Below the pieces are notes generated by a model. The model was not told where the DNA came from, searched no databases, and saw only the letters and a list, made by a program, of their open reading frames with translations. A stretch of DNA of 64,000 nucleotides from Bromus sterilis (lineage: Eukaryota; Streptophyta; Magnoliopsida; Poales; Poaceae): the NCBI GenBank assembly GCA_950022295.1, contig OX465598.1, forward strand, positions 1,240,001 through 1,304,000, read 5' to 3'. Position numbers and translations under genes: made by a program. Of the stretch, positions 50,360 to 63,500 are shown piece by piece. Numbering within the stretch: the first letter of the stretch is position 1; each line of letters starts with the position of its first letter.

Positions 50360-53300
50360 ACATTGGCTATTAATCACAGTTACATGGGCAATTAATCATC
50401 GTTTTGGGTCCCCGGAGTGATTTCCACCATTGCCGAACCCCAACCCTAGGGTGCATTTACGTGACGGTTATCAACGCTCGCACTTGTTGCCGATTCTGGC
50501 CATTTTCATGGGTTATTAATCACAGTTACATAAGCAATTAATCACCGTTTTGGTTCCCCGGAGTGATTTCCACCATTGACGAACCAAGGGTGCATTTACG
50601 TGACGGTTATCAACACTCGCAGTTTTGGCCGATTCTGGCCATTTTCATGGGTTATTAATAACAGTTATATGGGCTAGTAATCACCGTTTTGGGTCCCCGG
50701 AGTGATTTACACCACTGACGAACCCTAGGGTGCATTTACGTGACGGTCATCAACCCTCGCACTTTTGGCCGATTCTGGCCTGTTTCATGGGCTATTAATC
50801 ACAGTTATATGGGCTATTAATCACCGTTTTGGGTCCCCGGAGTGATTTCCACCATTGACGAACCCCAGGGTGCATTTACGTGACGGTCATCAACCCGCGC
50901 ACTTTTGGCCGATTCTGGCCTGTTTCATGGGCTATTAATCACAGTTACATGGGCAATTAATCACCGTTTTGGGTCCCCGGAGTGATTTCCACCATTGACG
51001 AACCCCAGGGTGCATTTACGTGACGGTCATCAACCCTCGCACTTTTGGCCGATTCTGGCCTGTTTCATGGGCTATTAATCACAGTTACATAGGCAATTAA
51101 TCACCGTTCTGGGTCCCCGGAGTGATTTCCACCATTGACGAACCCAGGGTGCATTTACGTGACGGTTATCAACACTCGCAGTTTTGGCCGATTCTGGCCT
51201 GTTTCATGGGCTATTAATCACAGTTATATGGGCTATTCATCACCGTTTTGGGTCCCCGGAGTGATTTCCACCATTGACGAACCCCAGGGTGCATTTACGT
51301 GACGGTCATCAACCCTCGCACTTTTGGCCGATTCTGGCCTGTTTCATGGGCTATTAATCACAGTTATATGGGCTATTCATCACCGTTTTGGGTCCCCAGA
51401 GTGATTTCCACCATTGACGAACCCCAGGGTGCATTTACGTGACGGTCATCAACCCTCGCACTTTTGGCCGATTCTGACCTGTTTCATGGGCTATTAATCA
51501 CAGTTAGATGGGCAATTAATCACCGTTTCGGGTCCCCGGAGTGATTTCCACCATTGACGAACCCCAGGGTGCATTTACGTGACGGTCATCAACCCTCGCA
51601 GTTTTGGCCGATTCTGGCCTGTTTCATGGGCTACTAATCACAGTTACATGGGCTATTAATCACCGTTTTGGGTCCCCGGAGTGATTTCCACCATTGATGA
51701 ACCCAGGGTGCATTTACGTGACGGTTATCAACACTCGCAGTTTTGGCCGATTCTGGCCATTTTCATGGGTTATTAATAACAGTTATATGGGCTATTAATC
51801 ACAGTTTTGGGTCCCCGGAGTGATTTCCACCATTGACGAACCCCAGGGTGCATTTACGTGACGGTCATCAACCCTCGCACTTTTGGCCGATTCTGGCCTG
51901 TTTCATGGGCTAATAATCACAGTTACATGGGCTATTAATCACCGTTTTGGGTCCCCGGAGTGATTTCCACCATTGATGAACCCAGGGTGCATTTACGTGA
52001 CGGTTATCAACACTCGCAGTTTTGGCCGATTCTGGCCATTTTCATGGGTTATTAATAACAGTTATATGGGCTATTAATCACAGTTTTGGGTCCCCGGAGT
52101 GATTTCCACCATTGACGAACCCCAGGGTGCATTTACGTGACGGTCATCAACCCTCGCACTTTTGGCCGATTCTGGCCTGTTACATTGGCTATTAATCACA
52201 GTTACATGGGCAATTAATCATCGTTTTGGGTCCCCGGAGTGATTTCCACCATTGCCGAACCCCAGGGTGCATTTACGTGACGGTCATCAACCCTCGCACT
52301 TTTGGCCGATTCTGGCCTGTTTCATGGGCTATTAATCACAGTTACATGGGCAATTAATCACCGTTTTAGGTCCCCGGAGTGATTTCCACCATTGACGAAC
52401 CCCAGGGTGCATTTACGTGACGGTCATCAACCCTCGCACTTTTGGCCGATTCTGGCCTGTTTCATGGGCTACTAATCACATATACATGGGCTATTAATCA
52501 CCGTTTTGGGTCCCCGGAGTGTTTTCCACCATTGACGAACCCAGGGTGCATTTACGTGACGGTCATCAACCCTCGCAGTTTTGGCCGATTCTGGCCTGTT
52601 TCATGGGCTATTAATCACAGTTACATGGGCTATTAATCACCGTTTTGGGTCCCCGGAGTGATTTCCACCATTGATGAACCCAGGGTGCATTTACGTGACG
52701 GTTATCAACACTCGCAGTTTTGGCCGATTCTGGCCATTTTCATGGGTTATTAATAACAGTTATATGGGCTATTAATCACAGTTTTGGGTCCCCGGAGTGA
52801 TTTCCACCATTGACGAACCCCAGGGTGCATTTACGTGACGGTCATCAACCCTCGCACTTTTGGCCGATTCTGGCCTGTTACATTGGCTATTAATCACAGT
52901 TACATGGGCAATTAATCATCGTTTTGGGTCCCCGGAGTGATTTCCACCATTGCCGAACCCCAACCCTAGGGTGCATTTACGTGACGGTTATCAACGCTCG
53001 CACTTGTTGCCGATTCTGGCCATTTTCATGGGTTATTAATCACAGTTACATAAGCAATTAATCACCGTTTTGGTTCCCCGGAGTGATTTCCACCATTGAC
53101 GAACCAAGGGTGCATTTACGTGACGGTTATCAACACTCGCAGTTTTGGCCGATTCTGGCCATTTTCATGGGTTATTAATAACAGTTATATGGGCTAGTAA
53201 TCACCGTTTTGGGTCCCCGGAGTGATTTACACCACTGACGAACCCTAGGGTGCATTTACGTGACGGTCATCAACCCTCGCACTTTTGGCCGATTCTGGCC

Positions 53301-55143
53301 TGTTTCATGGGCTATTAATCACAGTTATATGGGCTATTAATCACCGTTTTGGGTCCCCGGAGTGATTTCCACCATTGACGAACCCCAGGGTGCATTTACG
53401 TGACGGTCATCAACCCGCGCACTTTTGGCCGATTCTGGCCTGTTTCATGGGCTATTAATCACAGTTACATGGGCAATTAATCACCGTTTTGGGTCCCCGG
53501 AGTGATTTCCACCATTGACGAACCCCAGGGTGCATTTACGTGACGGTCATCAACCCTCGCACTTTTGGCCGATTCTGGCCTGTTTCATGGGCTATTAATC
53601 ACAGTTACATAGGCAATTAATCACCGTTCTGGGTCCCCGGAGTGATTTCCACCATTGACGAACCCAGGGTGCATTTACGTGACGGTTATCAACACTCGCA
53701 GTTTTGGCCGATTCTGGCCTGTTTCATGGGCTATTAATCACAGTTATATGGGCTATTCATCACCGTTTTGGGTCCCCGGAGTGATTTCCACCATTGACGA
53801 ACCCCAGGGTGCATTTACGTGACGGTCATCAACCCTCGCACTTTTGGCCGATTCTGGCCTGTTTCATGGGCTATTAATCACAGTTATATGGGCTATTCAT
53901 CACCGTTTTGGGTCCCCAGAGTGATTTCCACCATTGACGAACCCCAGGGTGCATTTACGTGACGGTCATCAACCCTCGCACTTTTGGCCGATTCTGACCT
54001 GTTTCATGGGCTATTAATCACAGTTAGATGGGCAATTAATCACCGTTTCGGGTCCCCGGAGTGATTTCCACCATTGACGAACCCCAGGGTGCATTTACGT
54101 GACGGTCATCAACCCTCGCAGTTTTGGCCGATTCTGGCCTGTTTCATGGGCTACTAATCACAGTTACATGGGCTATTAATCACCGTTTTGGGTCCCCGGA
54201 GTGATTTCCACCATTGATGAACCCAGGGTGCATTTACGTGACGGTTATCAACACTCGCAGTTTTGGCCGATTCTGGCCATTTTCATGGGTTATTAATAAC
54301 AGTTATATGGGCTATTAATCACAGTTTTGGGTCCCCGGAGTGATTTCCACCATTGACGAACCCCAGGGTGCATTTACGTGACGGTCATCAACCCTCGCAC
54401 TTTTGGCCGATTCTGGCCTGTTTCATGGGCTAATAATCACAGTTACATGGGCTATTAATCACCGTTTTGGGTCCCCGGAGTGATTTCCACCATTGATGAA
54501 CCCAGGGTGCATTTACGTGACGGTTATCAACACTCGCAGTTTTGGCCGATTCTGGCCATTTTCATGGGTTATTAATAACAGTTATATGGGCTATTAATCA
54601 CAGTTTTGGGTCCCCGGAGTGATTTCCACCATTGACGAACCCCAGGGTGCATTTACGTGACGGTCATCAACCCTCGCACTTTTGGCCGATTCTGGCCTGT
54701 TACATTGGCTATTAATCACAGTTACATGGGCAATTAATCATCGTTTTGGGTCCCCGGAGTGATTTCCACCATTGCCGAACCCCAGGGTGCATTTACGTGA
54801 CGGTCATCAACCCTCGCACTTTTGGCCGATTCTGGCCTGTTTCATGGGCTATTAATCACAGTTACATGGGCAATTAATCACCGTTTTAGGTCCCCGGAGT
54901 GATTTCCACCATTGACGAACCCCAGGGTGCATTTACGTGACGGTCATCAACCCTCGCACTTTTGGCCGATTCTGGCCTGTTTCATGGGCTACTAATCACA
55001 TATACATGGGCTATTAATCACCGTTTTGGGTCCCCGGAGTGTTTTCCACCATTGACGAACCCAGGGTGCATTTACGTGACGGTCATCAACCCTCGCAGTT
55101 TTGGCCGATTCTGGCCTGTTTCATGGGCTATTAATCACAGTTA
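50020..55143. repeat. 2,520-bp higher-order repeat (18-mer), two near-identical copies
   Basis: Copy 1 is about 50,020-52,539 and copy 2 about 52,540-55,059, with 84 bp of further match. Markers spaced 2,520 bp include TTACATAAGC (50,524; 53,044), the inserted boundary GAACCCCAACCCTAGGG (about 50,435; 52,955), TTCTGACCTG (about 51,475; 53,995), GTTTCGGGTCC (about 51,527; 54,047) and GGCTAATAATC (about 51,910; 54,430). I saw no differences between the copies by eye. That suggests either a very recent duplication or an assembly duplication. Confidence 0.86.
50303..50448 (+). repeat. 146-bp monomer with a 6-bp boundary insertion
   Basis: The unit ends TTGCCGAACCCCAACCCTAGGG, as if a boundary of the CCCC type had been joined to one of the CCCT type at their shared AACCC. 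The result is a 6-bp near-duplication (AACCCC then AACCCT) and a 146-bp unit. The same structure is repeated about 2,520 bp downstream. Confidence 0.85.
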
Positions 55144-57141
55144 TATGGGCTATTCATCACCGTTTTGGGTCCCCGGAGTGATTTCCACCATTGACGAACC
55201 CCAGGGTGCATTTACGTGACGGTCATCAACCCTCGCACTTTTGGCCGATTCTGGCTTGTTTCATGGGCTATTAATCACAGTTACATGGGCAATTAACCAC
55301 CGTTTTGGGTCCCCGGAGTGATTTCCACCATTGACGAACCCTAGGGTGCATTTACGTGACGGTCATCAACCCTCGCACTTTTGGCCGATTCTGGCCTGTT
55401 TCATGGGCTACTAATCACAGTTACATGGGCTATTAATCACCGTTTTGGGTCCCCGGAGTGATTTCCACCATTGACGAACCAAGGGTGCATTTACGTGACG
55501 GTTATCAACACTCGCAGTTTTGGCCGATTCTGGCCATTTTCATGGGTTATTAATAACAGTTATATGGGCTCTTAATCACCGTTTTGGGTCCCCGGAGTGA
55601 TTTACACCACTTACGAACCCTAGGGTGCATTTACGTGACGGTCATCAACCCTCGCACTTTTGGCCGATTCTGGCCTGTTTCATGGGCTATTAATCACAGT
55701 TATATGGGCTATTAATCACCGTTTTGGGTCCCCGGAGTGATTTCCACCATTGACGAACCCCGGGGTGCATTTACGTGACGGTCATCAACCCTCGCACTTT
55801 TGGCCGATTCTGGCCTGTTTCATGGGCTATTAATCACAGTTACATGGGCTATTAATCACCGTTTTGGGTCCCCGGAGTGATTTCCACCATTGACGAACCC
55901 AGGGTGCATTTACGTGACGGTCATCAACCCTCGCACTTTTGGCCGATTCTGGCCTGTTTCATGGGCTATTAATCACAGTTACATGGGCAATTAATCACCG
56001 TTTTGGGTCCCCGGAGTGATTTCCACCATTGACGAACCCTAGGGTGCATTTACGTGATGGTCATCAACCCTCGCACTTTTGGCCGATTCTGGCCTGTTTC
56101 ATGGGCTACTAATCACAGTTACATGGGCTATTAATCACCGTTTTGGGTCCCCGGAGTGATTTCCACCATTGATGAACCCAGGGTGCATTTACGTGACGGT
56201 TATCAACCCTCGCACTTGTTGCCGATTCTGGCCATTTTCATGGGTTATTAATAACAGTTATATGGGCTATTAATCACCGTTTTGTGTCCCCGGAGTGATT
56301 TCCACCATTGACAAACCCTAGGGTGCATTTACGTGACGGTCATCAACCCTCGCACTTTTGGCCGATTCTGGCCTGTTTCATGGGCTACTAATCACATATA
56401 CATGGCTATTAATCACCGTTTTGGGTCCCCGGAGTGATTTCCACCATTGATGAACCCAGGGTGCATTTACGTGACGGTTATCAACACCCGCACTTTTGGC
56501 CGATTCTGGCCATTTTCATGGGTTATTAATAACAGTTATATGGGCTATTAATCACCGTTTTGGGTCCCCGGAGTGATTTCCACCACTGACGAACCCTAGG
56601 GTGCATTTACGTGACGGTCATCAACCCTCGCACTTTTGGCTGATTCTGGCCTGTTTCATGGGCTACTAATCACAGTTACATGGGCTATTAATCACCGTTT
56701 TGGGTCCCCGGACTGATTTCCACCATTGATGAACCCAGGGTGCATTTACGTGACGGTCATCAACCCTCGCACTTTTGGCCGATTCTGGCCTGTTTCATGG
56801 GCTATTAATCACAGTTACATAGGCAATTAATCACCGTTTTGGGTCCCCGGAGTGATTTCCACCATTGACGAACCCTAGGGTGCATTTACGTGACGGTCAT
56901 CAACCCTCGCACTTTTGGCCGATTCTGGCCTGTTTCATGGGCTATTAATCACAGTTACATAGGCAATTAATCACCGTTTTGGGTCCTCGGAGTGAGTTCC
57001 ACCATTGACGAACCAAGGGTGCATTTACGTGACGGTTATCAACCCTCGCACTTTTGGCCGATTCTGGCCTGTTTCATGGGCTACTAATCACATATACATG
57101 GGCTATTGATCACCGTTTTGGGTCCCCAGAGTGATTTCCCC
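55144..57141. repeat. Diverse monomers not in a clear local HOR
   Basis: About 14 monomers of classes A, B, C, D and E with many private changes: GGGCTCTTAATC near 55,568, CACTTACGAACCC near 55,609, CCCCGGGGTGC near 55,758, ACGTGATGG near 56,054, TTTTGTGTCC near 56,281, CATGGCTATT (one G lost) near 56,401, ACACCCGCAC near 56,484, CGGACTGATT near 56,708, GGAGTGAGTTCC near 56,990 and CTATTGATCACC near 57,103. No duplication period was found by eye. No gene is seen. Confidence 0.7.
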
Positions 57142-57143
57142 AG
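57130..57143 (+). repeat. Monomer boundary with a 14-bp deletion
   Basis: GTGATTT is followed directly by CCCCAGGGTGC, so the 14 bases that normally separate them (CCACCATTGACGAA) are absent. Both ends of the gap are C-rich, consistent with slippage or microhomology joining. It coincides with the left edge of the 1,677-bp HOR (match starts at 57,142). Confidence 0.85.
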
Positions 57144-60100
57144 GGTGCATTTACGTGACGGTCATCAACCCTCGCAGTTTTGGCCGATTCTGGCCATTTT
57201 CATGGGTTATTAATAACAGTTATATGGGCTATTAATCACCGTTTTGGGTCCCCGGAGTGATTTCCACCATTGACGAACCCTAGGGTGCATTTACGTGACG
57301 GTCATCAACCCTCGCACTTTTGGCCGATTCTGGCCTGTTTCATGGGCTATTAATCACAGTTATATGGGCTATTAATCACCGTTTTGGGTCCCCGGAGTGA
57401 TTTCCACCATTGACGAACCCCAGGGTGCATTTACGTGACGGTCATCAACCCTCGCACTTTTGGCCGATTCTGGCCTGTTTCATGGGCTATTAATCACAGT
57501 TATATGGGCTATTCATCACCGTTTTGGGTCCCCGGAGTGATTTCCACCATTGACAAACCCCAGGGTGCATTTACGTGACGGTCATCAACCCTCGCACTTT
57601 TGGCCGATTCTGGCCATTTTCAAGGGTTATTAATAACAGTTATATGGGCTATTAATCACCGTTTTGGGTCCCAGAGTGATTTCCACCATTGACGAACCCA
57701 GGGTGCATTTACGTGACGGTTATCAACACTCGCAGTTTTGGCCGATTCTGGCCTGTTTCATGGGCTATTAATCACAGTTATATGGGCTATTCATCACCGT
57801 TTTGGGTCCCCGGAGTGATTTCCACCATTGACGAACCCCAGGGTGCATTTACGTGACGGTCATCAACCCTCGCACTTTTGGCCGATTCTGGCCTGTTTCA
57901 TGGGCTATTAATCACAGTTATATGGGCTATTCATCACCGTTTTGGGTCCCCGGAGTGATTTCCACCATTGACGAACCCCAGGGTGCATTTACGTGACGGT
58001 CATCAACCCTCGCACTTTTGGCCGATTCTGGCCTGTTTCATGGGCTATTAATCACAGTTAGATGGGCAATTAATCACCGTTTTGGGTCCCCGGAGTGATT
58101 TCCACCATTGACGAACCCCAGGGTGCATTTACGTGACGGTCATCAACCCTCGCACTTTTGGCCGATTCTGGCCTATTTCATGGGCTATTAATCACAGTTA
58201 TATGGAATATTCATCACCGTTTTGGGTCCCCGGAGTGATTTCCACCATTGACGAACCCCAGGGTGCATTTACGTGACGGTCATCAACCCTCGCACTTTTG
58301 GCCGATTCTGGTCATTTTCAAGGGTTATTAATAACAGTTATATGGGCTATTAATCACCGTTTTGGGTCCCCGGAGTGATTTCCACCACTGACGAACCCTA
58401 GGGTGCATTTACGTGACGGTCATCAACCCTCGCACTTTTGGCCGATTCTGGCCTATTTCATGGGCTATTAATCACAGTTATATGGGCTATTAATCACCGT
58501 TTTGGGTCCCCGGAGTGATTTCCACCATTGACGAACCCCAGGGTGCATTTACGTGACGGTCATCAACCCTCGCACTTTTGGCCGATTCTGGCCTTTTTCA
58601 TGGGCTATTAATCACAGTTACATAGGCAATTAATCACCGTTTTGGGTCCCCGGAGTGATTTCCACCATTGACGAACCCAGGGTGCATTTACGTGACGGTT
58701 ATCAACACTCGCAGTTTTGGCCGATTCTGGCCATTTTCATGGGTTATTAATAACAGTTATATGGGCTATTAATCACAGTTTTGGGTCCCCGGAGTGATTT
58801 ACACCACTGACGAACCCTAGGGTGCATTTACGTGACGGTCATCAACCCTCGCAGTTTTGGCCGATTCTGGCCATTTTCATGGGTTATTAATAACAGTTAT
58901 ATGGGCTATTAATCACCGTTTTGGGTCCCCGGAGTGATTTCCACCATTGACGAACCCTAGGGTGCATTTACGTGACGGTCATCAACCCTCGCACTTTTGG
59001 CCGATTCTGGCCTGTTTCATGGGCTATTAATCACAGTTATATGGGCTATTAATCACCGTTTTGGGTCCCCGGAGTGATTTCCACCATTGACGAACCCCAG
59101 GGTGCATTTACGTGACGGTCATCAACCCTCGCACTTTTGGCCGATTCTGGCCTGTTTCATGGGCTATTAATCACAGTTATATGGGCTATTCATCACCGTT
59201 TTGGGTCCCCGGAGTGATTTCCACCATTGACAAACCCCAGGGTGCATTTACGTGACGGTCATCAACCCTCGCACTTTTGGCCGATTCTGGCCATTTTCAA
59301 GGGTTATTAATAACAGTTATATGGGCTATTAATCACCGTTTTGGGTCCCCAGAGTGATTTCCACCATTGACGAACCCAGGGTGCATTTACGTGACGGTTA
59401 TCAACACTCGCAGTTTTGGCCGATTCTGGCCTGTTTCATGGGCTATTAATCACAGTTATATGGGCTATTCATCACCGTTTTGGGTCCCCGGAGTGATTTC
59501 CACCATTGACGAACCCCAGGGTGCATTTACGTGACGGTCATCAACCCTCGCACTTTTGGCCGATTCTGGCCTGTTTCATGGGCTATTAATCACAGTTATA
59601 TGGGCTATTCATCACCGTTTTGGGTCCCCGGAGTGATTTCCACCATTGACGAACCCCAGGGTGCATTTACGTGACGGTCATCAACCCTCGCACTTTTGGC
59701 CGATTCTGGCCTGTTTCATGGGCTATTAATCACAGTTAGATGGGCAATTAATCACCGTTTTGGGTCCCCGGAGTGATTTCCACCATTGACGAACCCCAGG
59801 GTGCATTTACGTGACGGTCATCAACCCTCGCACTTTTGGCCGATTCTGGCCTATTTCATGGGCTATTAATCACAGTTATATGGAATATTCATCACCGTTT
59901 TGGGTCCCCGGAGTGATTTCCACCATTGACGAACCCCAGGGTGCATTTACGTGACGGTCATCAACCCTCGCACTTTTGGCCGATTCTGGCCATTTTCAAG
60001 GGTTATTAATAACAGTTATATGGGCTATTAATCACCGTTTTGGGTCCCCGGAGTGATTTCCACCACTGACGAACCCTAGGGTGCATTTACGTGACGGTCA

Positions 60101-60531
60101 TCAACCCTCGCACTTTTGGCCGATTCTGGCCTATTTCATGGGCTATTAATCACAGTTATATGGGCTATTAATCACCGTTTTGGGTCCCCGGAGTGATTTC
60201 CACCATTGACGAACCCCAGGGTGCATTTACGTGACGGTCATCAACCCTCGCACTTTTGGCCGATTCTGGCCTTTTTCATGGGCTATTAATCACAGTTACA
60301 TAGGCAATTAATCACCGTTTTGGGTCCCCGGAGTGATTTCCACCATTGACGAACCCAGGGTGCATTTACGTGACGGTTATCAACACTCGCAGTTTTGGCC
60401 GATTCTGGCCATTTTCATGGGTTATTAATAACAGTTATATGGGCTATTAATCACAGTTTTGGGTCCCCGGAGTGATTTACACCACTGACGAACCCTAGGG
60501 TGCATTTACGTGACGGTCATCAACCCTCGCA
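57142..60531. repeat. ~1,677-bp higher-order repeat (12-mer), two copies
   Basis: Copy 1 is about 57,142-58,818 and copy 2 about 58,819-60,531. Markers are CAAGGGTTATTAATAAC at 57,621 and 59,298, again at 58,319 and 59,997, and TATGGAATATTCATC near 58,201 and 59,879. The offset changes from 1,677 to 1,678 because copy 1 lacks one C near 57,671 (GGGTCCCAGAG). Copy 1 also has GGTCATTTTC near 58,310 for GGCCATTTTC. Confidence 0.83.
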
Positions 60532-63500
60532 CTTTTGGCCGATTCTGGCCTGTTTCATGGGCTATTAATCACAGTTATATGGGCTATTAATCACCGTTTT
60601 GGGTCCCCGGAGTGATTTCCACCATTCACGAACCCCAGGGTGCATTTACGTGACGGTCATCAACCCTCGCACTTTTGGCCGATTCTGGCCTGTTTCATGG
60701 GCTATTAATCACAGTTACATGGGCAATTAATCACCGTTTTGGATCCCCGGAGTGATTTCCACCATTGACGAACCCCAGGGTGCATTTACGTGACGGTCAT
60801 CAACCCTCGCACTTTTGGCCGATTCTGGCCTGTTTCATGGGCTATTAATCACAGTTACATAGGCAATTAATCACCGTTTTGGGTCCCCGGAGTGATTTCC
60901 ACCATTGACGAACCCAGGGTGCATTTACATGACGGTTATCAACACTCGCAGTTTTGGCCGATTCTGGCCTGTTTCATGGGCTATTAATCACAGTTATATT
61001 GGCTATTCATCACCGTTTTGGGTCCCCGTAGTGATTTCCACCATTGACGAACCCCAGGGTGCATTTACGTGACGGTCATCAACCCTCGCACTTTTGGCCG
61101 ATTCTGGCCTGTTTCATGGGCTACTAATCACATATACATGGGCTATTAATCACCGTTTTGGGTCCCCGGAGTGATTTCCACCATTGACGAACCCCAGGGT
61201 GCATTTACGTGACGGTCATCAACCCTCGCAGTTTTGGCCGATTCTGGCCTGTTTCATGGGCTATTAATCACAGTTACATGGGCAATTAATCACCGTTTTG
61301 GGTCCCCGGAGTGATTTCCACCATTGACGAACCCTAGGGTGCATTTACGTGACGGTCATCAACCCTCGCACTTTTGGCCGATTCTGGCCTGTTTCATGGG
61401 CTATTAATCACAGTTATATGGGATATTAATCACCGTTTTGGGTCCCCGGAGTGATTTCCACCATTGACGAACCCCAGGGTGCATTTACGTGACGGTCATC
61501 AACCCTCGCACTTTTGGCCGATTCTGGCCTGTTTCATGGGCTATTAATCACAGTTACATGGGCAATTAATCACCGTTTTGGGTCCCCGGAGTGATTTCCA
61601 CCATTGACGAACCCCAGGGTGCATTTGCGTGACGGTCATCAACCCTCGCACTTTTGGCCGATTCTGGCCTGTTTCATGGGCTATTAATCACAATTACATA
61701 GGCAATTAATCACCGTTTTGGGTCCCCGGAGTGATTTCCACCATTGACGAACCCAGGGTGCATTTACGTGACGGTCATCAACCCTCGCACTTTTGGCCGA
61801 TTCTGGCCTGTTTCATGGGCTATTAATCACAGTTATATGGGCTATTCATCACCGTTTTGGGTCCCCGGAGTGATTTCCACCATTGACGAACCCCAGGGTG
61901 CATTTACGTGACGGTCATCAACCCTCGCACTTTTGGCCGATTCTGGCCTGTTTCATGGGCTATTAATCACAGTTATATGGGCTATTCATCACCGTTTTGG
62001 GTCCCCGGAGTGATTTCCACCATTGACGAACCCCAGGGTGCATTTACGTGACGGTCATCAACCCTCGCACTTTTGGCCGATTCTGGCCTGTTTCATGGGC
62101 TATTAATCACAGTTAGATGGGCAATTAATCACCGTTTTGGGTCCCCGGAGTGATTTCCACCATTGACGAACCCCAGGGTGCATTTACGTGACGGTCATCA
62201 ACCCTCGCACTTTTGGCCGATTCTGGCCTGTTTCATGGGCTATTAATCACAGTTAGATGGGCAATTAATCACCGTTTTGGGTCCCCGGAGTGATTTCCAC
62301 CATTGACGAACCCCAGGGTGCATTTACGTGACGGTCATCAACCCTCGCACTTTTGGCCGATTCTGGCCTATTTCATGGGCTATTAATCACAGTTATATGG
62401 AATATTCATCACCGTTTTGGGTCCCCGGAGTGATTTCCACCATTGACGAACCCCAGGGTGCATTTACGTGACGGTCATCAACCCTCGCACTTTTGGCCGA
62501 TTCTGGCCATTTTCAAGGGTTATTAATAACAGTTATATGGGCTATTAATCACCGTTTTGGGTCCCCGGAGTGATTTCCACCACTGACGAACCCTAGGGTG
62601 CATTTACGTGACGGTCATCAACCCTCGCACTTTTGGCCGATTCTGGCCTATTTCATGGGCTATTAATCACAGTTATATGGGCTATTAATCACCGTTTTGG
62701 GTCCCCGGAGTGATTTCCACCATTGACGAACCCCAGGGTGCATTTACGTGACGGTCATCAACCCTCGCACTTTTGGCCGATTCTGGCCTTTTTCATGGGC
62801 TATTAATCACAGTTACATAGGCAATTAATCACCGTTTTGGGTCCCCGGAGTGATTTCCACCATTGACGAACCCAGGGTGCATTTACGTGACGGTTATCAA
62901 CACTCGCAGTTTTGGCCGATTCTGGCCATTTTCATGGGTTATTAATAACAGTTATATGGGCTATTAATCACAGTTTTGGGTCCCCGGAGTGATTTACACC
63001 ACTGACGAACCCTAGGGTGCATTTACGTGACGGTCATCAACCCTCGCACTTTTGGCCGATTCTGGCCTGTTTCATGGGCTATTAATCACAGTTATATGGG
63101 CTATTAATCACCGTTTTGGGTCCCCGGAGTGATTTCCACCATTGACGAACCCCAGGGTGCATTTACGTGACGGTCATCAACCCTCGCACTTTTGGCCGAT
63201 TCTGGCCTGTTTCATGGGCTATTAATCACAGTTACATGGGCAATTAATCACCGTTTTGGATCCCCGGAGTGATTTCCACCATTGACGAACCCCAGGGTGC
63301 ATTTACGTGACGGTCATCAACCCTCGCACTTTTGGCCGATTCTGGCCTGTTTCATGGGCTATTAATCACAGTTACATAGGCAATTAATCACCGTTTTGGG
63401 TCCCCGGAGTGATTTCCACCATTGACGAACCCAGGGTGCATTTACATGACGGTTATCAACACTCGCAGTTTTGGCCGATTCTGGCCTGTTTCATGGGCTA

